A stretch of 26,622 bases of DNA from CAZOIA01 sp964579675 (GTDB taxonomy: Bacteria > Planctomycetota > Phycisphaerae > UBA1845 > PWPN01). The stretch lies in NCBI GenBank assembly GCA_964579675.1, contig CAZOIA010000063.1:1-26622 (forward strand). The letters are read 5' to 3'. The translations under genes and the position numbers were made by a program. Every line of letters starts with the position of its first letter. Positions within the stretch are counted from its first letter, which is position 1. A model generated the notes under the pieces. That model did no database searches and was not told the DNA's origin. It worked only from the letters and a program-made list of their open reading frames with translations. Positions 1-8,835 of the stretch are shown one piece after another.

Positions 1-1
1 C

Positions 2-2041
2 TGGCCCTACGGGTATATCAGCGTGGATGAAAGTCAGTGCGTCGGGGATAACTGGGCCTGCGATTACACGAAGGGCCCGGGCCTCGACGACTACTGGGGC
101 AACGCGGCGATGTACGGCCCGTGTCCTCCCAACGGATGCCAGTGGCCTTACAACGCGTTTGTGTCGGAGACCACCAGCCCGCGGGGCTACGTGGGGTTGA
201 GTGATAAGGTCATTGGCATGGGGTTGACCAATCCCGAGCCGGGAGGCACGGCCTGCAATGCCCACGTCAACTTCCGTCTCATCTGGCGGTGGACGGAAGC
301 GGGCGGGCCGACGGACCCCACGATCGCCCGTTCGCCCGCCGGCTTCACCCGGTCGGTCACCCAGGGGAACAACCTGCCCGACGACACGTTTACCGTGTGG
401 AACGCCGGCGGCGGGACGCTCGACTACTCGATCACCGACAACGTGGGCTGGCTCAGCGTCGACCCCGCCAGCGGCACCAGCACCGGCGAAGTCGACACGA
501 TCACGATCGACTACAGCACCGCCGGCCTCGGTTTGGGTACCCATAACGCCACGATCGAGATTTCCGATGCTGGAGCCACCAACTCTCCGCAGACCGTCAC
601 GGTCGCCGTCACCGTGACCTCCGGCGGGGGAGAGCCCCGCTGGCATCTGGCCTACTGGCGGCGAGTCGGGCATGAAGTCAACTCCTCAAACCACTCCATT
701 TACATCTGGACGTTCGATCGGTTCGGCCAACCCGTCGCCGACCAGCTGATCCTGGATGCCAACAACAATGAACGAACTCGGACCGCGCCGACCAGCGATC
801 CAAAGGTCGGGTTCGCCGAGTTGCCGGTGTATCCGACCGAGACGCTCCAGTTGAAGGTGGGCGGCGCCCTGCCCAGCGACTTGTCTCCGCCGATGGATAC
901 CACCCTGCCCGAGTACGGACACAATAGTTGGGAAGTCGGGTTCATGTTGATCGCTGACGACACCAACTTCGCGTTCGACCAGACCGTCGTGGGCGATCCC
1001 AGCAACGGCGGGCACGCGCCGCACATAGCTAGTTCTGCGTACTACGATACCGATCCCTACAACTACTTCAGCGACGCGCGGGACCTTGCCGGCAGCGCCT
1101 CGACTCATGGCCAAACGTTCCAGGCGTCAGGGAACCGCGTGGTGTGCGCTAAGGTGCAAGCGACCGTGGGTTGGGGGCAGCATCTCCGGTGGAAGGGACG
1201 GATTCTCGAGGGCGGCCCTGGTGGCCAGCAGATCGGAGCGACCGTCACCACGCGCGACATCGTTTCCGACGAATTCTGGCCCGTCATGCTTATCTGGCCG
1301 CTGGAAGGGAATGATGCCGTCACGGTGACGCCCGGCAACACCTACTACTTTGAAGTCGAGCGCGCCGATGCTGGCGGCGGAATGAACGTGTATAGAATGG
1401 ACAACAACAACTACCCGAATGGCCAGTTCTACAAGGCGGGCATTGCCCAGCCGGGCAATGACATCATGGGCTGGGTGGTTTGCGGCATGCTCGCCGGGGG
1501 CCCCACTCAACCGGAGATCGCCCGTTCGCCCACCAGCTTCACCCGGACGGTCACGCAGGGCAGCAATCTGCCCGACGATACGTTCACCGTGTGGAACTCC
1601 GGCACCGGAACGCTCGATTATTCGATCACCGACAACGTGAGCTGGCTCGGCGTCAATCCCGCCAGCGGCACCAGCACCGGCGAAGTTGACACGATCACGA
1701 TCAACTACAGCACTGCCGGGCTCGGTCCGGGCACTCACAACGCCACGATCGAAATCGCCGATCCGGGTGCCACCAACTCGCCGCAGACGATTGCGGTAAC
1801 GGTGACCGTCGAGGCCCCCACCGTCCCCGGTGATCTCGACGGCGATGACGACGTGGATCAGGAGGATTTCGGCTACTTCCAGGCTTGTCTGACCGGCCCG
1901 GGTGTTCCCCAGAATGATTCCGTCTGTGCGGGCGCGAAGCTGGACGAGGACCCGGACGTGGATATTGACGATGTCCACCTCTTCCAGGGGTGCATGAGCG
2001 GCCCCGGCGTGCCCGGAGACCTGAATTGCCTGACGCCGTAG
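2..2041 (+). CDS. Secreted BACON-repeat protein with C-terminal dockerin-like Ca-binding tail (5' end missing)
   Basis: The frame is open to the left edge (first codons read WPYGYIS), so this is the 3' part of a longer gene. Numbering from the GTG at 23, two BACON-like beta-sandwich domains lie at about residues 97-199 and 495-598. Each has a TFTVWN strand, a DYSITDN strand, a PASGTSTG turn and an NSPQT end. They are separated by about 290 residues that I do not recognise. Residues 601-672 hold two Asp-rich loops (DLDGDDDVDQED and LDEDPDVDIDD), each followed by an FQxC...GPG element, the planctomycete dockerin-like tail. BACON domains in other bacteria are linked to carbohydrate or mucin binding, so a cell-surface or secreted role is inferred. 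The signal peptide and any catalytic domain would lie upstream of the window. The stop codon sits just before rnpB. Confidence 0.85.
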   Translation, partial: WPYGYISVDESQCVGDNWACDYTKGPGLDDYWGNAAMYGPCPPNGCQWPYNAFVSETTSPRGYVGLSDKVIGMGLTNPEPGGTACNAHVNFRLIWRWTEAGGPTDPTIARSPAGFTRSVTQGNNLPDDTFTVWNAGGGTLDYSITDNVGWLSVDPASGTSTGEVDTITIDYSTAGLGLGTHNATIEISDAGATNSPQTVTVAVTVTSGGGEPRWHLAYWRRVGHEVNSSNHSIYIWTFDRFGQPVADQLILDANNNERTRTAPTSDPKVGFAELPVYPTETLQLKVGGALPSDLSPPMDTTLPEYGHNSWEVGFMLIADDTNFAFDQTVVGDPSNGGHAPHIASSAYYDTDPYNYFSDARDLAGSASTHGQTFQASGNRVVCAKVQATVGWGQHLRWKGRILEGGPGGQQIGATVTTRDIVSDEFWPVMLIWPLEGNDAVTVTPGNTYYFEVERADAGGGMNVYRMDNNNYPNGQFYKAGIAQPGNDIMGWVVCGMLAGGPTQPEIARSPTSFTRTVTQGSNLPDDTFTVWNSGTGTLDYSITDNVSWLGVNPASGTSTGEVDTITINYSTAGLGPGTHNATIEIADPGATNSPQTIAVTVTVEAPTVPGDLDGDDDVDQEDFGYFQACLTGPGVPQNDSVCAGAKLDEDPDVDIDDVHLFQGCMSGPGVPGDLNCLTP

Positions 2042-2059
2042 CCCGGGTTGTGCTACAAT
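2030..2059 (+). promoter_or_regulatory. Promoter of rnpB
   Basis: A -10 hexamer TACAAT (2054-2059) lies seven bases before the first paired base of RNase P RNA (2067). An 18-bp spacer separates it from CTGACG (2030-2035), which matches four of six bases of the sigma-70 -35 box. The -35 box lies inside the last codons of the upstream gene. Confidence 0.6.
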
Positions 2060-2066
2060 GAACCCC

Positions 2067-2525
2067 GGCGGAGTGGGCGAGGCGATCGCTCGGCAGGTCC
2101 GCCAGGGGCGGATCGGTCGGGAGGAAAGTCCGAACTGGGCAGGGCACGGTGGTCGCTAACGGCGACCCGGCGTGAGCCGAGGGAAAGTGCCACAGAAAAC
2201 ACACCGCCCTTGACGCGTGACGCGGGCTTTGTCTGCCCTTGGCCCCGCCGGGTCGAGGTGGCGCGAAGCGCCCGTCACGTGTCAAGGGTAAGGGTGAAAA
2301 GGTGCGGTAAGAGCGCACCGCGTCATGGGTGACCGTGACGGCAGGGCAAACCCCACCGCCAGCAAGCCCAAGTAGGCAGCGAGAGGCGGCCCGCCTCGTT
2401 TGAGCTGCGGGTAGGGTGCTCGAGCGGCCTGGCAACAGGTCGCCCAGATGAATGATCGCCGCCCGCGACGGCGGGTCCAGCCGCCGGTGCGGGTAACAGG
2501 ATTCGGCTTATTCGCCCACTCCGCC
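2067..2525 (+). ncRNA. rnpB: RNase P RNA, bacterial type A
   Basis: This is the catalytic RNA that matures tRNA 5' ends. The ends pair perfectly: 2067-2080 is the reverse complement of 2512-2525 (helix P1). The conserved elements are present in order: GAGGAAAGTCCG (2121-2132), CCACAGAAAAC (about 2190-2200), a GGTGAAAAGGTGCGGTAAGAG stretch (about 2291-2311), the GGCAAACCCC segment (2344-2353), AGATGAATGATCGCC (2446-2460) and ACAGGATTCGGCTTA (2496-2510). The P12 arm is long: 2207-2222 pairs with 2273-2288 over 16 positions with a single G-U pair. The total of about 459 nt is at the long end for this RNA, and the extra length is mostly in P12. No protein-coding frame is needed to explain the region. 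Confidence 0.95.
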
Positions 2526-2536
2526 GCTCTTTGTCT

Positions 2537-2556
2537 TCCGGGCCGGATCTCCTTTT
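2537..2556 (+). terminator. Weak terminator candidate after rnpB
   Basis: A short hairpin, TCCGGGCCGGA (2537-2547), is followed by TCTCCTTTTCTT. The stem is only four to five base pairs and the T-run is interrupted, so this is a weak call. Its position just after rnpB is the main support. Confidence 0.25.
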
Positions 2557-2582
2557 CTTGTCCCGATTCACGCCCGCTTCAC

Positions 2583-2611
2583 TTGGCTCGCCACCCTTGG
2601 CCAGGTATACT
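2583..2611 (+). promoter_or_regulatory. Candidate promoter for the PIN/TRAM gene
   Basis: TTGGCT (2583-2588), a 17-bp spacer and TATACT (2606-2611) form a sigma-70-like pair. The leader to the start codon at 2797 would be about 180 nt. I see no riboswitch-like structure in that leader. Confidence 0.4.
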
Positions 2612-2796
2612 TGAACCAGTTATAGAGACCTCGGCCCCCCTCCAAAGGGCACCGGGGCCGCATAGAGTTCATTTCCGTGTGCGAATCGATAGGTTGGCAA
2701 TGACATCCCTTATACGCCAATCCCCGATTACTCATCCGAGCCTCAAGGGCTGGATTCATACCGGGTATTCATTCACGATTCATAAGGAGCCGATCA

Positions 2797-3891
2797 ATGC
2801 TGCTCACCATTCTCCGGGTCATTTTTGTCCTGATCGTTGCCGCGGTGGCGATGAACTTCGCCGAGTACTATTACCAGGTGTTGCCGGCCCCGGCGATTCT
2901 GACGATCTCGCTCGGCATCGCCAGCCTGCTCATCGGGCTTGATGTTTTCGTCCCGCAGAAATCGCTGCTCGCCATCTCGGGGCTCTTCTTCGGCCTGGTG
3001 GTCGGGATGCTCGTGGCTTACGGTGCGAGCCTGATTCTCGACCTGCTGGTGGACGCCTATCGGCCCTCTCTGCACGAAGCCCTGCACGTCAGCGGTCAGA
3101 AGCTCACCGAACTGGTCAGCACCACCAAGGTGCTCATCGGCGTCATCTGCTGCTATCTGGCCGTCAGCTTCATCCTGCAAACCAAGGACGACGTGCGGTT
3201 CGTGATTCCTTACGTGGAATTCGCCAGGCAGCGCAAGGGCCAGCACCCACTGATCCTCGATACGTCGGTCATCATCGACGGGCGCATCGCGGACGTGCTG
3301 GAGACCTGGCGCACGGATGCCCCGGTGATCATCCCCCGGTTCGTGCTCCAGGAGCTTCAAACGATTGCCGACAGCAGCGAGAAGCTCAAGCGCAACCGGG
3401 GCCGGCGGGGGCTGGACGTCGTCAACCGCCTCCAGGGCCTTGAGAAGCTCGACCTGCAGTTCCAGGATACGCGGATGACCCGGGAGGAGATGTCCGATCC
3501 GGTGGACCAGCGGCTGGTCACGCTGGCCAGGAAGATCGACGGCCGCCTGGTCACCAACGACTACAACCTGAACAAGGTGGCTCAGATCCGCGGCGTGGAC
3601 GTGATCAACGTCAACGACCTCTCTAACGCCCTGAAGCCCGTGTTCCTGCCCGGCGAGGCCATGCGGGTCAAGGTCATCAAGCAGGGCGAAGAGCCGGGCC
3701 AGGGCGTCGGGTATCTTGAAGACGGGACCATGGTGGTCGTGGAAGCTGCCCGCGAGAGGATCGGCGAAACGCTCCCGATCCTGGTCACCAGCGTGCTGCA
3801 AACCAGCGCCGGGCGAATGGTCTTCGGGCGAATCGAGGGTACTCTTGCCCAGGACCGGCAGCGACGGCGATCCAGTCACCCCACGGGCTGA
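2797..3891 (+). CDS. yacL: YacL-family membrane PIN/TRAM-domain protein (putative RNase)
   Basis: A 364-residue protein with the same architecture and length as Bacillus YacL (366 aa). Residues 1-128 hold about four hydrophobic segments (around 3-20, 33-50, 57-82 and 111-128). A PIN nuclease domain follows at about 150-272, with the metal-binding acidic residues visible at D155 (LILDTS), E186 (LQELQ), D237 (DPVDQRL) and D255 (TNDYNL). A TRAM-type RNA-binding beta-barrel is at about 285-350 (MRVKVIKQG...VGYLEDGTMVVVE). The start codon has a strong Shine-Dalgarno, AAGGAG (2784-2789). The likely role is a membrane-tethered RNA-cleaving protein. The family's physiological substrate is not settled, so no pathway is claimed. 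It stands alone, downstream of rnpB. Confidence 0.9.
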   Translation: MLLTILRVIFVLIVAAVAMNFAEYYYQVLPAPAILTISLGIASLLIGLDVFVPQKSLLAISGLFFGLVVGMLVAYGASLILDLLVDAYRPSLHEALHVSGQKLTELVSTTKVLIGVICCYLAVSFILQTKDDVRFVIPYVEFARQRKGQHPLILDTSVIIDGRIADVLETWRTDAPVIIPRFVLQELQTIADSSEKLKRNRGRRGLDVVNRLQGLEKLDLQFQDTRMTREEMSDPVDQRLVTLARKIDGRLVTNDYNLNKVAQIRGVDVINVNDLSNALKPVFLPGEAMRVKVIKQGEEPGQGVGYLEDGTMVVVEAARERIGETLPILVTSVLQTSAGRMVFGRIEGTLAQDRQRRRSSHPTG

Positions 3892-4153
3892 GACCACGAC
3901 CCAGGTGATGGGCAGGGCGTTTCCCTCGCCCGACGCCTCCCCGGCCAAGCGCGAGCCCTGCGCGATTGCCCCAACGCCTGCCCCGGCGAATCTCGCTCCC
4001 GCTCAGGGCCGTCCATTGCTATCGGACCACGTCGTTTTCAACGCGGGCAGAGGCGGTCCGGGGCTTACGCCGGTCTTTGGGGCGAGGATTCGCTGAATTC
4101 CGCTCGCCCGTTTGCCGACTTGGGAAGGGACGCGCCAACTAAAGCGAGACGCC

Positions 4154-4981
4154 ATGAAGCTCAGAGAACTCGACATTCGCCCGCCCCTGACCATCTCGCC
4201 TTTCAGCTCAACCGATGACGCCATTCACATGCTGTGGGAGCACGACATTCGCCATCTGCTGGTCGTCGATGACGGTGGACTGGTCGGGCTGCTGACGGAC
4301 GGCGACCTCCTGGAAAGTGTGGGCATGCTGACCCGGGCTGAGCGATGCTTGATCCCCGCGGCGGTCTCCGGCGAGCAAGTGCTGGTCGCGGACGTCATGG
4401 AGGCCGAGGCGAGCTGCGTCACGCCGGAGATCCTTGCCACTGACGTTGCCCACCTGCTGATCTACGAGAAACGAACCGCGCTGCCCGTGGTTGACGGCTC
4501 GCGACTCGTCGGCATCGTCACTGAGTCCGATATCTTGCGGGTTTTCATCGACACCCGCTGGGTGGAGAAGGCTTCGCTGCACAACGACCCAGTGAGCCAT
4601 TTCGGTTCCCGCGTGCTCAGGGCGGTTTCGCCGGCGGACACGATGGCCACGGTGTGCGAGCAACTGGCCCGGCGAACGATCCGGCACCTCCCGGTCGTCG
4701 AGGATAGCCTGCTGCTCGGGGTCATTTCAGATTGGGACGTGCGGACCGCGATCGGCCGGTCCGAGGTTGGGGCCTGGGTTCACCTGACCGCTTCAGAGGT
4801 AATGGCCACGGGCGTCCAGACGCTTGGCTCGAACGAGCCCTTGATTTGCGCCGCCAATCTGATGTGGCTGGACAAGCTGACGGCAATTCCGATCACGAAC
4901 CCTGATGGCGAACTGCTCAGCATCCTCACTGTCTCCGATGTGCTGGCGGCCTTTGCCGCCGAGGCAACGATCCACGCTTAA
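4154..4981 (+). CDS. Four-CBS-domain protein
   Basis: A protein of 275 residues consisting entirely of CBS motifs: about 1-57, 70-130, 140-205 and 213-272. Each has the typical hydrophobic core and GLLTDGDLL / GIVTESDIL / GVISDWDV / LSILTVSDVL ends. Two CBS pairs would form two Bateman modules, which in other proteins bind adenosine-containing ligands. No enzymatic, transporter or DNA-binding domain is attached, so the target is unknown. The frame extends upstream to a TTG at 4112, but the ATG at 4154 begins exactly at the first CBS strand and is preferred. Neither start has a clear Shine-Dalgarno. The gene converges on the parvulin gene; the two stop codons overlap within a TTAA. Confidence 0.85.
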   Translation: MKLRELDIRPPLTISPFSSTDDAIHMLWEHDIRHLLVVDDGGLVGLLTDGDLLESVGMLTRAERCLIPAAVSGEQVLVADVMEAEASCVTPEILATDVAHLLIYEKRTALPVVDGSRLVGIVTESDILRVFIDTRWVEKASLHNDPVSHFGSRVLRAVSPADTMATVCEQLARRTIRHLPVVEDSLLLGVISDWDVRTAIGRSEVGAWVHLTASEVMATGVQTLGSNEPLICAANLMWLDKLTAIPITNPDGELLSILTVSDVLAAFAAEATIHA

Positions 4982-6066
4982 CCGTTCGATCGGCGGTGCT
5001 TTTCGTGGAACTGGCGGCTCAATTCCGCGTCGCGGATATGAACGGCGGCTTGCTGGAAGAGTTCGGTTTCCAGGTCCTGTTGCCTTTGCCGGATAAGCCG
5101 CTCCAGGAGCCGGCGGCGAAGTTCGTCCCCGTTCACGTTCTCGAACCCGACGTCGCTGGCCGGGAACCGCCGTTCGCAACGGATGATGTGGTACGCCTCC
5201 CCGTCGCGGATGGTTTCTGAAACCTCACCCACCTCCAGCTCGAAGGCCACCTTCCGCAAGAGCGGCGTCACGCCGGGATCGTCTCGAGTGAAGGGGCGCG
5301 CCAAACCGCCACTGGCAGCGGTGAACTGGTTCTCACTCATTTGCCGGGCGAGAAGCTCGAAATCCTTCTTGGCGGCCAAGAGGGCCCGGACCCGTGCCGC
5401 CGTCGCCAACGACGACACCTGAATGTGCCGGACCTGAACCCTCTCCCCGTAAGCCAGGTCGTACTCATTGCGGAGATCCGCCTCCGTCACCTTCATGTCG
5501 GCGACCTCCGCCTCGGCGATCCGGCGGAGGTACGCCCGCTGCTCCATCCGGCAATTCCACTCGCAGCGCGAGATGTTCTTGGCCTCCAGGAACTCCTCCA
5601 GCAGGCGTTGGGCTTCCTCGCGGTCCAGCACCTGCCCATCGGTGTCAACCACCGGCGTGGAGAGCCTGCGCAGGGCGTCCTCGTGGGCGGCGGAAATGTC
5701 CGCCTTCGTCACCGTCAGGGACATATCCGCCCCTCGCTGCCGGGCCGCCGTCAGCAGCACCAACTGCTCCAGCAGCCCCAGACCGTGGCTTTCCATCAGC
5801 ATCTGCACCAGCTCTCTCTGTGCGATCGGCGCGCCGTTGACGACGGCAATCACCTCGACCGGAGAGACCGGGTTCTCGCTGGCGTTCTCCGCCGGGTGGC
5901 TCGTCGGCGCCGGTGGGGGTTCAGCCCGGGCTTCCGGCGGCGGCTCGCGCGATTCCCACGTCCTCGCCACGGGTGTGGAGACGGGTCCGTCCGGCCGTGC
6001 ACACGCACCGGCTCCCAAGACGACCGCACACGCCGCACACCTCGCCATCAGCGAGAAACTGAACAT
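4978..6066 (-). CDS. Parvulin-type (PpiC/SurA-like) peptidyl-prolyl isomerase lipoprotein
   Basis: A 362-residue protein. The N-terminus is a short lipoprotein-type signal with a plausible lipobox AGAC (C22). A Pro/Glu-rich linker runs to about residue 70. A SurA-N-like helical chaperone region (about 72-205, beginning VIAVVNGAPIAQREL) precedes a parvulin rotamase domain at about 208-305 (RVQVRHIQVSS, FELLARQMSEN, SGGLARPFTRDD, VGEVSETIRDGEAYHIIRCE). A charged helical C-terminus follows. Family knowledge: such proteins fold exported or outer-membrane proteins in the periplasm. It is the first of two related lipoproteins in this window (the other is at 18159). The start at 6066 is the first ATG before the signal peptide; an internal ATG at residue 7 is an alternative. 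Confidence 0.85.
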   Translation of the reverse strand: MFSFSLMARCAACAVVLGAGACARPDGPVSTPVARTWESREPPPEARAEPPPAPTSHPAENASENPVSPVEVIAVVNGAPIAQRELVQMLMESHGLGLLEQLVLLTAARQRGADMSLTVTKADISAAHEDALRRLSTPVVDTDGQVLDREEAQRLLEEFLEAKNISRCEWNCRMEQRAYLRRIAEAEVADMKVTEADLRNEYDLAYGERVQVRHIQVSSLATAARVRALLAAKKDFELLARQMSENQFTAASGGLARPFTRDDPGVTPLLRKVAFELEVGEVSETIRDGEAYHIIRCERRFPASDVGFENVNGDELRRRLLERLIRQRQQDLETELFQQAAVHIRDAELSRQFHEKHRRSNG

Positions 6067-6556
6067 GGCTCAATCTCGCTCGCCTGCCTCAGCGATCCAT
6101 ATCCCAACGGCGCGAACCTACCGGCCCCGCACGAGCCGGTCAAGCTCGACCCTCGAGACGGCCGGAGACCGGGTCCGTGACACTTTGGGCGGCTCGTCGG
6201 AAAGCGCTGCCCCCCAGGTGTTTCCGAACCGCGACCGTAAGGAAGCGGACCCCTCTCCGCAGCGCGTCCATGAGGAGGCGGCCCTGGCGCATCCGCAGGT
6301 ACTCCCCTCCCTGACGGTCGGGGTTCGGAAAAGCGAGGTGCCGCCCCGCTGCCCACCCGAAGGTCCCCGCCGAGACTGTCATGCACCCCGGAGACCCTGC
6401 CACGCACCCCCCTTGCGCGTGTGCATTGCTCTGGCCGGAAATCCCGGATAGACCATATAAGGCGTCGTCCGCCGCGGCCCCCGTGGCCGGGGGAACAAAT
6501 TGGCCTCCTCCACGTCTGAGCACGTGGGCAACCCACCACCGGCGGGTGAGGATACA
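6067..6556. other. 490-nt intergenic region between divergent genes
   Basis: No credible gene is seen here: the open frames on both strands lack a ribosome-binding site and resemble no protein I know. It holds the inverted repeat described at 6221-6331. A -10-like TATAAG (6456-6461) with a poor -35 (TGGCCG, 6432-6437) could serve the downstream glycosidase gene. The promoter of the leftward parvulin gene must also lie here but is not obvious. Confidence 0.5.
6221..6331. repeat. Long imperfect inverted repeat containing a CCGC/GCGG palindrome
   Basis: The left arm, 6221-6239, matches the reverse complement of the right arm, 6313-6331, at 17 of 19 positions. Weaker complementarity continues inward for about 20 more bases, so about 111 nt could fold into one arm. 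Inside the left arm, CCGCGACCGTAAGGAAGCGG (6229-6248) has the same layout as the repeat units at 23691-23780 and inside mnmG: a CCGC/GCGG outer stem and an inner CC/GG around an AA-containing loop. Confidence 0.6.
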
Positions 6557-8791
6557 TTGTTGAGACGGATCACATTCTCTGCTTTCTTGTGTGCAGCCCT
6601 CATCGGCTGTTACCCCGCCTCAATCCGGACGGTCTCCATTGACCAGGTCCTTCACCGGAAAGATCGCCGACACGGGACCTTCGGGCCCACGGGCCGGCGT
6701 CTTTTCACCGAAAGGCTCGACCAGGGCTCTGGCATCCGCGGCCAGTTCAGTTACATCCATTACGCCGACATTCGCGATCCGATCCGCCTGACGCTGCTCG
6801 AGGGCGGCGAGCCGATGCCGACGCGGATCGAGGAGGTGGACTGGTATCCCAGTCACCTGGTCGTCCGCTCCACCATCGCCCCGCTTTCGGTCACCGAACG
6901 GAAGTTCGTCTCCGACGACGACACTCTGGTCGATCTTGTTACCCTGACAAACAGGTTCGCCGAGCCAATCGAGCGCAGACTGCGACTGGCGAGCGGATTC
7001 GCGGCAACTGTATCGAAGCCCAGAACCGACAATACCGGCGTCAACTACTACCTGGCGGGCTCGGACGGATTCTACGGGGTCCGCGCCCACGCGGTCATCG
7101 CCGCTTGCGGCTTCGCGCCTGACAAGAACGAATCGGCCCTTATCCGGACTATCAAGCTCGCCCCCGCCCAGTCGGTCAGAATCCCCGTCGTAATGAGCAT
7201 GAGCGAAGACCTCGACACCGCCTTACGAACCGCGGGCGCCTGGGCCACCCGCCGCGACGCCCTCGAGCACCACTGCGAGACCTACCAGGCCTGGTTCGAC
7301 GACAATTGCCCGCAGTTCGAGTGCGACGACCCGTACATCACCAAGATGTACTGGTACCGCTGGTTCGTAGCCCGTCACTGCCTGAGCCGCGCGTGCACGG
7401 GCAGTCTGCCCGAGCCCTACTTCTTCGAGGGCACGCACCATAGTCATTTCTCCCGGCTCATCGCCTTCAGTTCGCCGCACATCATCTCCGAGGTCCGCTG
7501 GCTCCGCGAGCCGCGATATGCGTTCGGGCAGGTTCGCAACCATTGCCGCAACGCGGACGACAAGGATGGTTTCTTCATCTCCGCCCGCATCAACGCCAGC
7601 GGCGGCGAGTACAACAACTGGATCGTCGCCTCGGCGTGGGCGGCGTTCCGGGTGCATCCGGACCGGGCGTGGCTGGAGGAGGTCGTCGGCCACCTGGCGG
7701 AGGACGTTCTGGGAACGTTCCGTCGGTACGACCAGGACGGGGACAGACTGCCCGCGCCGAAGAATCACTGGACCACCGGGATGGAGTTTCAGCCGGCGTT
7801 CTTCTACTTCACTGATTACGACGACACGAAGCCGGACGCGCCCCTCGAACGCGGGGACTTCGTTGCCTACACTCACGGCAACGCCAAGGCCCTTGCCGAA
7901 GCCTACCGGTTCCTGGGCAACGAGGATGAAGCCCGGCGATTCGAGGGCCTGGCCCGGGAGATCCGCCGGTCGTGTCTATCGAAAATGTGGGACGATGACG
8001 ACCGGTTCTTGTACGCGATTCGCGAATCGGACGGCGCCGTCGCCCGTTGCCGTGAGATCGTCGGGTTCTATCCGTTTATAAGCCGGCTGCTGCCCGATGA
8101 ACCTCGCTACACCACGATGTTGGCCTACCTGGTCGATCCGGAGGAGTTCTGGACGCCGTTCCCGCCGGCCACGGTGAGCAGGAAGTGCCCGGCCTACACG
8201 CCGAAGGTGGCACACTGGCCGGCGGCGGGTGGCAGAATCCACGGCTGCATGTGGAACGGACCGGCCTGGCCGCATGCCACCAGCTTCATGCTCGACGTGG
8301 CGGCGGCGGCCATACAGGACTACCACCAGCCGCACGTCAGGCCGGAGCACTTCTGGCACATGTTCCAGAAGTACACCCATTTGCAGTATGAGGAGAACGA
8401 CCTGAGCCGGCCGCTCGTCACCGAGTACTACAACGGCGAAACCGGGGCCCCGGATCCGAAGGGCTGTCCCGATTACTTCCACAGCAGCTACTGCGATCTG
8501 GTCATCAAGTACCTCGTCGGTCTTCAGCCGGCGAACTCGAACCGGCTCACGATCAGCCCCATCCCCGGGCCGGTCGAGCGGTTCAGTCTGCGCCGCCTGC
8601 GCTACCGCGGACATGATCTTGACATCGTGTACAATAGCGACGGCGCCTACAGGGCCGGCGACGCCGCCCCGGCCGATGAACCCCGCGGGCTGACCGTCTG
8701 GATCGACGGCCGGCACGCCGGCCAGCGCAGCTCTCTGGGCCCGTTGACGGTGGAACTGCCGGGAGGATCTGAAACCACAGACGAACCCTGA
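6557..8791 (+). CDS. Lipoprotein glycoside hydrolase-like protein, (alpha/alpha)6 MGH1/GH63-like
   Basis: About 744 residues. The chosen start is the TTG at 6557: it follows a GTGAGG-type ribosome site (6546-6551) and leads directly into a lipoprotein signal ending in ALIGC. An upstream TTG at 6500 in the same frame lacks support. Residues of about 40-240 form a beta-rich N-terminal part. The rest looks like an (alpha/alpha)6 toroid of the GH63/mannosylglycerate-hydrolase-like clan, with FFEGTHHSHFSR, FFISARINASGGEYNNWIV, NHWTTGMEFQP, CMWNGPAWPHATSF and EYYNGETGAP...YFHSSYCDLV in the order expected for that fold. Acidic residues in TTGMEFQP and YNGETG are candidate catalytic positions. The substrate is unknown: an alpha-linked glycan is likely from the fold, not shown. 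The protein is probably outer-membrane or periplasmic. The GH113-like gene lies about 200 nt downstream. Confidence 0.75.
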   Translation: MLRRITFSAFLCAALIGCYPASIRTVSIDQVLHRKDRRHGTFGPTGRRLFTERLDQGSGIRGQFSYIHYADIRDPIRLTLLEGGEPMPTRIEEVDWYPSHLVVRSTIAPLSVTERKFVSDDDTLVDLVTLTNRFAEPIERRLRLASGFAATVSKPRTDNTGVNYYLAGSDGFYGVRAHAVIAACGFAPDKNESALIRTIKLAPAQSVRIPVVMSMSEDLDTALRTAGAWATRRDALEHHCETYQAWFDDNCPQFECDDPYITKMYWYRWFVARHCLSRACTGSLPEPYFFEGTHHSHFSRLIAFSSPHIISEVRWLREPRYAFGQVRNHCRNADDKDGFFISARINASGGEYNNWIVASAWAAFRVHPDRAWLEEVVGHLAEDVLGTFRRYDQDGDRLPAPKNHWTTGMEFQPAFFYFTDYDDTKPDAPLERGDFVAYTHGNAKALAEAYRFLGNEDEARRFEGLAREIRRSCLSKMWDDDDRFLYAIRESDGAVARCREIVGFYPFISRLLPDEPRYTTMLAYLVDPEEFWTPFPPATVSRKCPAYTPKVAHWPAAGGRIHGCMWNGPAWPHATSFMLDVAAAAIQDYHQPHVRPEHFWHMFQKYTHLQYEENDLSRPLVTEYYNGETGAPDPKGCPDYFHSSYCDLVIKYLVGLQPANSNRLTISPIPGPVERFSLRRLRYRGHDLDIVYNSDGAYRAGDAAPADEPRGLTVWIDGRHAGQRSSLGPLTVELPGGSETTDEP

Positions 8792-8835
8792 CAACTCAAG
8801 CTCACCGGTTTCGCCCGTGGGCACCGACGTGACCT

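Noticed and set aside
1127..1978. 283-codon minus-strand frame opposite the BACON/dockerin gene
   Set aside because: It is antisense to conserved BACON repeats, lacks a ribosome site, and its repeats only mirror the sense gene.
2207..2288. Possible inserted palindromic element in rnpB
   Set aside because: The arm sits at the normal, length-variable P12 position, and its sequence is unrelated to the CCGC/GCGG repeat family.
3892..4153. Possible small gene between yacL and the CBS gene
   Set aside because: Open frames here are extensions of shadow frames without starts or ribosome sites. No motif is seen.
6048..6557. Minus-strand frames in the 490-nt intergenic region
   Set aside because: Their sequence is mostly the translated inverted repeat. 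No ribosome site or conserved motif is seen.
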